Shown in pieces: positions 1-4,743 of a stretch of 7,924 nucleotides of DNA. The position numbers and the translations under genes are program-made. The stretch comes from Desulfobacteraceae bacterium (lineage in GTDB: Bacteria; Desulfobacterota; Desulfobacteria; Desulfobacterales; Desulfatirhabdiaceae). Below the pieces are notes generated by a model. It did not search any database. It was not told the DNA's origin and worked only from the letters and a program-made list of their open reading frames with translations. The stretch lies in assembly GCA_027325475.1 (NCBI GenBank), contig DAIEFO010000097.1, forward strand, positions 1 through 7,924, read 5' to 3'. Numbering within the stretch: the first letter of the stretch is position 1; the number at the start of each line of letters is the position of its first letter.

Positions 1-647
1 AAGGCGGGTTGCTGCCTCAAACGCCGGATCAGGTCTATCCCCGCTACAATGTTGCCCCACTGATCGCTGCCTCCCATTTGAAGACGGCATCCAGTCCTGT
101 CGAAAAGCTCCAGATAGTCATATGCCTGAAGCAGCATATAATTGAATTCGATAAAATTAAGCCCATCCTCAGCTTCAAGCCTCATGCGGTAGCTTTCAGA
201 TTTTATCATGCGGTTAACGGAAAAATATTTCCCGATATCCCTTAAAAAAGGAATATACTTTAAATTGGAAAGCCAATCCGCATTGTTCAGAAGCAACGAC
301 TTTCCATCGCTGAAATCGAGAAACCGGGAGAGCTGCCGCTTGATGCCCACCACATTGTCATCGACCTGCGCGCTGGTCAATAACTGCCGGGTTTCCGTCT
401 TTCCGCTGGGATCACCCACCAGCCCGGTGCCACCGCCCACCAGTGCAATGGGACGGTGACCATGGCGCTGCATGTGCGCCAGCGACATGATCGGCACCAG
501 ACTGCCCACATGCAGGCTGGATGCCGTTGGATCAAAGCCAATATAACAGGTGACGCTGCCATTCGCCAAATAATCCGAAAGCTCACGGTCGTGCGTCGTC
601 TGTTCGATAAATCCTCTTTCTTTCAGAACCTCGATGATATTTTTCAT
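1..647 (-). CDS. tyrS: Tyrosine--tRNA ligase, N-terminal half (cut by left edge)
   Basis: Class I aminoacyl-tRNA synthetase that activates tyrosine with ATP and charges tRNA-Tyr in the cytoplasm. 215 residues are visible before the window edge, about half of the usual 400-430. The frame is open throughout. Seen: the HIGH-type signature as HVGS (residues 46-49) after GFDPTASSL, the loop GGGTGLVGDPSGKTE (about 71-85), tyrosine-pocket residues in YMLLQAYD (Y170, Q174, D177) and GGSDQWGN (192-199), whose Gln also contacts the substrate in known TyrS structures. The KMSKS loop and the tRNA-binding C-terminal domain lie beyond the edge. The ATG at 647 is preceded by AGGA about 10 nt upstream. It follows rny after 144 nt, nearly all occupied by an inverted repeat; I see no convincing promoter there. 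Identity is very secure; whether the gene is complete cannot be judged. Confidence 0.95.
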   Translation of the reverse strand, partial: MKNIIEVLKERGFIEQTTHDRELSDYLANGSVTCYIGFDPTASSLHVGSLVPIMSLAHMQRHGHRPIALVGGGTGLVGDPSGKTETRQLLTSAQVDDNVVGIKRQLSRFLDFSDGKSLLLNNADWLSNLKYIPFLRDIGKYFSVNRMIKSESYRMRLEAEDGLNFIEFNYMLLQAYDYLELFDRTGCRLQMGGSDQWGNIVAGIDLIRRLRQQPA

Positions 648-673
648 GATGTTGAAGTCCTATTTATTGGCGG

Positions 674-788
674 CTTTGTAAAATTTCCGCAGGCAAGGCG
701 CGTAAATCTTGAAGGATGAGGCGTACTTTTCATACGCCGCAACGACGAAAGATGCATCGCTGGCGCAGCATGCGGACATTTTACGAAG
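674..788. repeat. 115-bp imperfect inverted repeat between rny and tyrS
   Basis: The outer arms 674-691 and 771-788 are complementary at 16 of 18 positions. A perfect 6-bp hairpin sits at the centre (GGCGTA 720-725, 7-nt loop, TACGCC 733-738), and both share nearly the same axis (about 729-731). The intermediate segments 692-719 and 739-770 are partly complementary, for example around ATCTT and GGCGC. The whole unit could fold as one long interrupted hairpin in RNA from either strand. It begins 3 nt after the rny stop codon and ends 27 nt before tyrS. There is no U-tract, so it is not a standard intrinsic terminator. The geometry fits a REP/BIME-like or MITE-like dispersed element or an mRNA 3'-end stabiliser; which one cannot be settled without finding other copies. 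Confidence 0.7.
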
Positions 789-791
789 TTG

Positions 792-2354
792 TCATTTGTT
801 GGCAAACTCAATGGCTCTGGTTTCGCGAATCACCATCACCTTTATTTGTCCAGGAAAGGTTAATGTCTCTTCGATTTTTTTTACAATATCCCTGCTGAGC
901 AGCGTTGTTTCTTCATCGGAAATAGTATCACTTTCGACAATAACGCGCAGCTCCCTGCCGGCCTGAATGGCATAGGAATTAGAGACGCCGTGAAATGAAT
1001 TGGCTATCTTTTCAAGATCATCGAGCCGTTTTACATAATTTTCGAGCAGTTCCTTACGCGCTCCAGGGCGCGCCCCCGAAAGACCATCCGCAGCCTGCAC
1101 CAGAAACGCATACACCGTATTGGGAGGCACATCCTCATGATGAGCAGCGATGGCATGAACCACCTTGGGCGACTCACCGTATTTTTTAGCCAGTTTGGAC
1201 CCGATAATCGCATGCGGTCCATCAACTTCGTGATCTATGGCTTTACCTAAATCATGAAGCAGGCCCATTCTCCGCGCCAGCTTGGAATTCAGCCCCAGCT
1301 CAGATGCCATGATTCCGCACAGGAATCCGACTTCCACCGAGTGTTGCAGAACATTCTGTGCATAACTTGTCCTGAATTTAAGGCTTCCAATATACTTGAT
1401 CAGCTCGGGGTGAATCCCATGCACCCCCAGATCAAAGGCTGCCTGTTCCCCGGCTTCTTTGATGGTGACATCCACTTCCTGGGTAACTTTTTTTACAACA
1501 TCTTCAATTCTGGCCGGATGAATTCGGCCATCGGCTATCAGACGAATCAGGGAAAGACGCGCCACTTCCCTCCGTACCGGATTAAAGCCGGATAGAATCA
1601 CCGCTTCAGGAGTGTCGTCAATAATCAGATCGATTCCGGTAGCCGCCTCGAGTGCCCGAATATTGCGCCCTTCCCTGCCGATGATGCGGCCTTTCATCTC
1701 ATCACCCGGAAGCGGCACTACCGATACCGTCCTTTCCGCAACAAACTCTCCGGAATAGCGCTGGATTGCAGTCGAAATTATCTTCTTGGCCTTTTTATCC
1801 GCCTCTTCGAGCGTTTCCGCTTCAATTCGCTTGATGAGTTTTGCTCCCTCGTATCTCGCCTCGTTTTCCATAGCGCGGATTAAAAGCTCTTTGGCCTGCT
1901 CGCAGGAAAGACAAGATATCCTTTCAAGCATTTTTCTCTGTTCTTCGATAAGCCCTTTATATTCGACATCTTTTTTTTCAATCTGTTCTTCAATTTCGAG
2001 CAGCGCTTTTTCTTTCTTGATTACATCCTGTTCTCTTCGTTCAGACTGTTCTATTTTCCGATCAATATTCTCTTCTTTCTGTATCAGCCAGTTTTCTTTC
2101 TTCTTCAACTCCGAACGGGTTTCTTTGGTTTCAGAGTCAAAATCGCTTTTCATCTTGAAAATTACATCTTTGGCCTCAATTTGCGCTTCCTTGACCAGCG
2201 TGTCTGCACGGTGACGTGCATCCTGATATATCCGTTCGGATTCCGCTTCAGCATCGGTAATCTTGTCTTTCAGGCTCTTAAGTTTCATCCAGTATGCCAC
2301 CGCAAAGCCCGCGCCGAAACCGATAATACTCAACAATACCGCATATTCATTCAT
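792..2354 (-). CDS. rny: Ribonuclease Y (membrane-anchored endoribonuclease)
   Basis: Endoribonuclease that starts decay and processing of mRNA from the inner face of the membrane. The 520-residue length is typical of the family. Domains in order: one N-terminal membrane segment (about residues 5-22); a long charged Glu/Lys-rich coiled coil (about 28-150); a KH RNA-binding domain with GRIIGREGRN (222-231) and the following helix and strands to about 270; a metal-dependent HD domain with H338, the HD pair H367-D368 in LLHDLGKAIDHE, HH at 405-406 and D423; and a C-terminal RNase Y-specific region. The ATG at 2354 has AGGAG 7 nt upstream; another ATG at 2358 is out of frame and stops after three codons. 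The gene follows the 6S RNA locus with a leader of about 240 nt from the 6S 3' end. All catalytic landmarks are intact. Confidence 0.97.
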   Translation of the reverse strand: MNEYAVLLSIIGFGAGFAVAYWMKLKSLKDKITDAEAESERIYQDARHRADTLVKEAQIEAKDVIFKMKSDFDSETKETRSELKKKENWLIQKEENIDRKIEQSERREQDVIKKEKALLEIEEQIEKKDVEYKGLIEEQRKMLERISCLSCEQAKELLIRAMENEARYEGAKLIKRIEAETLEEADKKAKKIISTAIQRYSGEFVAERTVSVVPLPGDEMKGRIIGREGRNIRALEAATGIDLIIDDTPEAVILSGFNPVRREVARLSLIRLIADGRIHPARIEDVVKKVTQEVDVTIKEAGEQAAFDLGVHGIHPELIKYIGSLKFRTSYAQNVLQHSVEVGFLCGIMASELGLNSKLARRMGLLHDLGKAIDHEVDGPHAIIGSKLAKKYGESPKVVHAIAAHHEDVPPNTVYAFLVQAADGLSGARPGARKELLENYVKRLDDLEKIANSFHGVSNSYAIQAGRELRVIVESDTISDEETTLLSRDIVKKIEETLTFPGQIKVMVIRETRAIEFANK

Positions 2355-2395
2355 TCATTATCTCCTAGAGAGTCATCCAGATATCAGATGGATTT

Positions 2396-2424
2396 ATGAT
2401 AACAGCTATAATGATGGTTTTACA
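2396..2424 (-). promoter_or_regulatory. Weak candidate promoter for rny
   Basis: On the minus strand a TATCAT -10-like box (2401-2396; 5 of 6 consensus bases) lies 17 nt after a poor -35 match TGTAAA (2424-2419; 3 of 6). It would start a transcript about 35 nt upstream of the rny ATG. It is proposed because a terminator-like hairpin separates rny from 6S RNA, so rny may need its own promoter. AT-rich leaders give such matches by chance, hence the low score. Confidence 0.22.
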
Positions 2425-2521
2425 GAGATATTGAGGAAAGACAGAGCAGGAAAAAGACGATGACAGGAAACGAACGTACTGAAGATGCTACTGAATATAT
2501 CTGAATTTAGATTTTTGACAG

Positions 2522-2572
2522 AAAAACAGTCCTCATCTTCTGAGCAATCAACGCAACTCAATGGACAACTGT
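2522..2572 (-). terminator. Terminator-like hairpin downstream of 6S RNA
   Basis: Minus-strand ACAG-(TTG)-TCC (2572-2563) can pair with GGACTGT (2532-2526), with an inner stem TGAG/CTCA (2560-2557 with 2544-2541). The outer 3' arm runs into five Us (2526-2522). It has a bulge and a large interior, so it is a weaker hairpin than the one after atpC. It would end a 6S precursor about 75 nt beyond the mature 3' end. A perfect 10-bp palindrome, ACTCCGGAGT (2579-2588), lies between the 6S closing stem and this hairpin. Confidence 0.4.
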
Positions 2573-2596
2573 ACATTTACTCCGGAGTGACGTATT

Positions 2597-2778
2597 AAAC
2601 CCCCGCAACTGTGCCGTTTTGTAAGGCCTTTGAGCCAAACCAGGAAATTTGAGACATTGTATGATTTTTTCAGGCTTTTCTGTGCGAGCAGAACTTGCAC
2701 ACCAAAATCAGGTAAGTCTCGGATAAAATAAATGTTGGGACAAAGAACATCTTCCAATAACGAACACGGCAGGGGTTT
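2597..2778 (-). ncRNA. ssrS: 6S RNA (RNA polymerase-sigma70 regulator)
   Basis: 6S RNA mimics an open promoter and binds the sigma70 RNA polymerase holoenzyme, damping transcription as growth slows. About 182 nt, the usual length. Closing stem: AAACCCC (2778-2772) pairs with GGGGTTT (2603-2597), then after an 8-nt bulge TGCCGT (2771-2766) pairs with ACGGCA, with two further A-U pairs past one mismatch. The apical part has a TGTGC/GCACA hairpin (2701-2697 with 2685-2681), followed by GAAAAGCCTGAAAA (2680-2667), which resembles the GAGAAGCCUUAAAA segment of E. coli 6S. The 3' half has GGCTCAAAGGCCTTAC (2636-2621), resembling the GGUUCAAGGGUUAC segment of E. coli 6S. It begins about 22 nt after the zapA stop, the same zapA-ssrS linkage known from gammaproteobacteria. 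The exact ends are uncertain by several nucleotides. A covariance-model scan was not possible here. Confidence 0.83.
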
Positions 2779-2800
2779 ATATATAAGCGACTACTTTAAT

Positions 2801-3115
2801 TTATCCACCCATCAGATCCATGTGCAGTGCAATGTAATTATCCAGACGTCGAATCAGTTGCAGTGACCGACTGCCTATAACAGACAACTGACTCTGACAG
2901 TTGCGTCTCTGAGCAATATTATCAACCGCGATATTCAATGCCGCCATAACTAACACCGCAAATTTATTGACATGCACTGACTCTTGATGCTGCACTTTCA
3001 ACTTTTCAACCTCGCTCAGAAGGATATCCGCCGCTTCTCTTCCGTTCAGCTTATCGGCATCAAACTTGAATTTATAAGTCTGGTTAAAAAGTGTTATGGT
3101 CAGATAATCTTCCAA
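2801..3115 (-). CDS. zapA: Cell division protein ZapA
   Basis: Small FtsZ-binding protein that cross-links and aligns FtsZ filaments in the Z-ring. 104 residues, normal for ZapA. The N-terminal globular part (about 3-47) opens with alternating hydrophobic residues (LTITLFNQTYKFKFD) and is followed by a helical coiled-coil part (about 49-95) containing the family-typical AALNIAVD motif (58-65). The start is TTG at 3115: an in-frame TAA lies at 3124-3122, no ATG lies between, and AAAGGTGGT sits 8 nt upstream. The zapB-like gene ends 28 nt before it, suggesting co-transcription and matched production of the two Z-ring factors. The 6S RNA starts about 22 nt after the stop, so a zapA-6S co-transcript is plausible. 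ZapA assignment is strong, from sequence pattern plus neighbours. Confidence 0.9.
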   Translation of the reverse strand: MEDYLTITLFNQTYKFKFDADKLNGREAADILLSEVEKLKVQHQESVHVNKFAVLVMAALNIAVDNIAQRRNCQSQLSVIGSRSLQLIRRLDNYIALHMDLMGG

Positions 3116-3123
3116 AGAAAATT

Positions 3124-3132
3124 ACCACCTTT
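3124..3132 (-). promoter_or_regulatory. Strong ribosome binding site fixing the TTG start of zapA
   Basis: Minus-strand AAAGGTGGT differs from the ideal AAAGGAGGT at one base. It sits 8 nt before the TTG at 3115, the only usable start downstream of the in-frame TAA at 3124-3122. A near-perfect site in front of a poor start codon is consistent with moderate, tuned ZapA synthesis. Confidence 0.75.
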
Positions 3133-3143
3133 CTTCACAGCAG

Positions 3144-3407
3144 TCACGGTAATGAATTTGAATCATTCGCAGCCATATTTTCAAGCTTTTGCAAAATAGT
3201 CTCAATTTTAGACTGTACCAGCAGTTTCTCATCCGTCAAACTCGTAATTATTTCCGTTTTATCCTTCATTTCGTTCTCCAGACCGGAAACCTTATTACGA
3301 AGCTCAAGATTGGCTGATTCAAGCGAACGGCAAATTCCTATCAAACATTCAACTTTGCTTTCTATTTCATCAAATTGCTGAATTAACTGCATCTCATTTT
3401 CCACCAT
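3144..3407 (-). CDS. ZapB-like small coiled-coil cell-division protein
   Basis: 87 residues, acidic and almost wholly helical, with heptad-like spacing of Leu/Ile/Val from about residue 4 to 76 and no membrane segment. Size and character match ZapB (81 residues in E. coli), which joins ZapA to the division apparatus; small ZapB-like coiled-coil proteins are also known next to zapA in other proteobacteria. Position directly upstream of zapA (28-nt gap) supports the role; sequence alone would only say coiled coil. The start is not certain: the ATG at 3407 has GAGGTG only 3 nt upstream; codon 2 is GTG with better spacing, and Met6 (ATG at 3392) has GGTGGA in front. A promoter candidate immediately upstream would leave a leader of only about 9 nt for the first ATG. 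Confidence 0.75.
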   Translation of the reverse strand: MVENEMQLIQQFDEIESKVECLIGICRSLESANLELRNKVSGLENEMKDKTEIITSLTDEKLLVQSKIETILQKLENMAANDSNSLP

Positions 3408-3421
3408 CTCACCTCTTGATT

Positions 3422-3451
3422 TATATACTCATGGAGACTCATGAATGTCAA
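3422..3451 (-). promoter_or_regulatory. Candidate sigma70 promoter for zapB-zapA-6S RNA, with direct repeat in spacer
   Basis: Perfect -35 TTGACA (3451-3446) overlapping the glmU stop codon, an 18-nt spacer, then -10 TATATA (3427-3422; 4 of 6 consensus bases). Two copies of CATGAGT, 10 bp apart (3443-3437 and 3433-3427), lie in the spacer and touch the -10 box, as an operator might. The predicted start is near 3415-3416, only about 9 nt before the zapB ATG. The location at the head of the zapB-zapA pair is where a promoter would be expected. Confidence 0.5.
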
Positions 3452-4206
3452 GACTTTGTTTGTCGCAACATCTGAATTTCAGCGGCTTTTAAATCGTCCT
3501 GAGAATTAATACCGATCGTTTCACATGTGTCTTCAGCAATTAACGCTCCGATTTTTTTCCCATGCCGATATCCAATACCGACAACATCCGTCAAATACAT
3601 TTCATGCTGTTCATTCCGGGTGTCCAGTAAAGCGAGTGAATCTATCAGGAACTGTTTGTTTATGCAATATATACCAGCGTTTACAATATCTATTTTTCGC
3701 TGTTCAGAATTGGCATCCGCTTCCTCCACAATTCCCGTCACACTCCGATTTGTATCCAGAAGCAATCTGCCATAACCTGTCGGATTCGGCATATTTACTG
3801 CGAGAAGCGTGATATCATTTTGTTGATGTTGGTGATACTTCAGAAAATTATCCAGTGTTGAAGCCTGAATCAGGGGTGTATCTCCGCATAAAATGATCAC
3901 ATCATTCACGCACTCAGGCAAGGATGGGATGGCGCAAGAAACGGCATGCCCCGTTCCCAGTTGTTGCTCCTGAAGGACATAATGTACATTAAAATATGAA
4001 TTCATAGATATCTGTACAATATCCGACTGAAACCCAACAACGACATAAATGTTTTCTTCCGTCAACTTCATTGCCGCATCAATAACATAATAAAGCATTG
4101 GTTTACCTGCAATTTCATGTAAAACTTTTGCTTTATGCGATTTCATCCGTTTTCCCAGGCCCGCCGCCAAAATTATCACTGCTAATGTTCTGGATATATC
4201 TTGCAT
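3448..4206 (-). CDS. glmU: GlmU-type UDP-N-acetylglucosamine pyrophosphorylase, N-terminal domain only
   Basis: Sugar nucleotidyltransferase predicted to make UDP-GlcNAc from UTP and GlcNAc-1-phosphate for peptidoglycan and lipopolysaccharide. All GlmU N-domain landmarks are present: LAAGLGKRMKS (13-23), K27 in KVLH, QLGTGHAV (82-89), GDTPL (108-112), GYGR (144-147), E161, N176 in NAGIY, EMYLTD (202-207), and N234 in GINSQDDLKAAE. It ends at residue 252, just after the linker helix; the left-handed beta-helix acetyltransferase half of the usual ~455-residue GlmU is absent, and the next gene begins 40 nt on. The acetyl-transfer step must come from another gene, or the enzyme uses another sugar-1-phosphate. 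The ATG at 4206 has AGGTGA just upstream. The atpC-glmU order is also found in E. coli. The activity is well supported; exact substrate less so. Confidence 0.82.
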   Translation of the reverse strand: MQDISRTLAVIILAAGLGKRMKSHKAKVLHEIAGKPMLYYVIDAAMKLTEENIYVVVGFQSDIVQISMNSYFNVHYVLQEQQLGTGHAVSCAIPSLPECVNDVIILCGDTPLIQASTLDNFLKYHQHQQNDITLLAVNMPNPTGYGRLLLDTNRSVTGIVEEADANSEQRKIDIVNAGIYCINKQFLIDSLALLDTRNEQHEMYLTDVVGIGYRHGKKIGALIAEDTCETIGINSQDDLKAAEIQMLRQTKS

Positions 4207-4237
4207 ATTTTCACCTGCCGATGCTGTCTAAACTCCC

Positions 4238-4282
4238 AAAAAACAAAAAAAGGCAGACCAATTCTCATGGTCCACCTTTTTT
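4238..4282 (-). terminator. Intrinsic terminator of the atp operon
   Basis: The arms 4282-4268 and 4260-4246 pair over 15 bp (two G-U wobbles) around a 7-nt loop. The inner stem is GG-UG-GACCA and the outer six pairs are A-U. On the minus strand the 3' arm runs into a T-tract of seven, one G, then six more (4251-4238). It sits 22 nt after the atpC stop. The A-tract on the other side makes it potentially bidirectional, though no plus-strand gene is present. Confidence 0.9.
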
Positions 4283-4307
4283 ATACAATATGATACGTTA
4301 AAATTAC
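4280..4307 (-). promoter_or_regulatory. Weak candidate promoter for glmU overlapping the terminator
   Basis: TATAAA (4285-4280) resembles a -10 box (5 of 6) and overlaps the A-tract of the terminator's 5' arm. A very poor -35, TGTAAT, would lie 17 nt upstream, overlapping the atpC stop. A start near 4273 would omit most of the hairpin's 5' arm, so such a message would escape the terminator. Proposed mainly because there is no room for a promoter between the T-tract and the glmU ATG. Confidence 0.2.
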
Positions 4308-4723
4308 AGCGATTTACGGGTTTCAGCCAGCTTCAGACGATACAAGGCTCTGTTAAGTGCCGCCCTGGCTCTGACAAAGTCAATGTCTTCCTTTACCTTG
4401 CCTTCCACTCTGCTTATCGCTCTTTCATATGCAGCCTTCGCTCGGCTCACATCGATATCGCGCCTGCGTTCTGCGGATTGGGCAAGAACTGTCACCCGAT
4501 CAGGAAGAGCTTCAGCAAAACCGCCGCTGACAAAGACAAACCGTTCAGTACCTTTGGCATCTTTATAGCGAATAATGCCTAGTTTTAAAGTTGTTAAAAA
4601 CGGGGTATGGCCAATGAGCACACCAAACTCTCCAAGTGTACCCGGAGCGATTACAATCTGCGCTTCTTCACTGACAACAGATTTCTCTGGAGTAACAACC
4701 TCAAGTTTTATATTTCCAGCCAT
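4304..4723 (-). CDS. atpC: F1 ATP synthase epsilon subunit
   Basis: Central-stalk subunit that couples rotation to the F1 catalytic head and can inhibit ATP hydrolysis. 139 residues, normal length. The N-terminal beta-sandwich (about 1-85) carries IKLEVVTPEKSV, the conserved loop GEFGVLIGHTPFLTTL (about 31-46) and VFVSGGFAEALPDRVTVLA; the C-terminal part (about 88-135) is the helical hairpin, Arg/Ala/Lys-rich, and is present in full, so the inhibitory form is possible. The ATG at 4723 has a modest GAGG 9-10 nt upstream and lies 20 nt after the atpD stop. It is the last gene of the atp operon, followed by a strong terminator. Confidence 0.96.
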   Translation of the reverse strand: MAGNIKLEVVTPEKSVVSEEAQIVIAPGTLGEFGVLIGHTPFLTTLKLGIIRYKDAKGTERFVFVSGGFAEALPDRVTVLAQSAERRRDIDVSRAKAAYERAISRVEGKVKEDIDFVRARAALNRALYRLKLAETRKSL

Positions 4724-4743
4724 TCGTTTGCCCTCGAACTAGA

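Noticed and set aside
377..586. 69-codon minus-strand frame
   Set aside because: Out-of-frame shadow of tyrS, whose motifs are intact in another minus-strand frame across the same bases.
46..647. HVGS instead of HIGH in TyrS as a sign of a damaged enzyme
   Set aside because: The last position of this motif varies among TyrS enzymes; the surrounding GFDPTA and GDPSGKTE segments and the tyrosine-pocket residues are intact.
674..788. Reading the rny-tyrS inverted repeat as an intrinsic terminator
   Set aside because: Neither strand shows a T-tract after the stem, and the stem is long and interrupted.
1786..2214. 142-codon plus-strand frame rich in Ser, Phe and Ile
   Set aside because: Antisense shadow of the Glu/Lys-rich coiled coil of RNase Y, whose codons read as Ser/Phe on the other strand.
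2548..2757. 69-codon minus-strand open frame between zapA and rny
   Set aside because: It lies almost entirely within the 6S RNA structure, has no family resemblance, and the paired segments explain the sequence better than coding.
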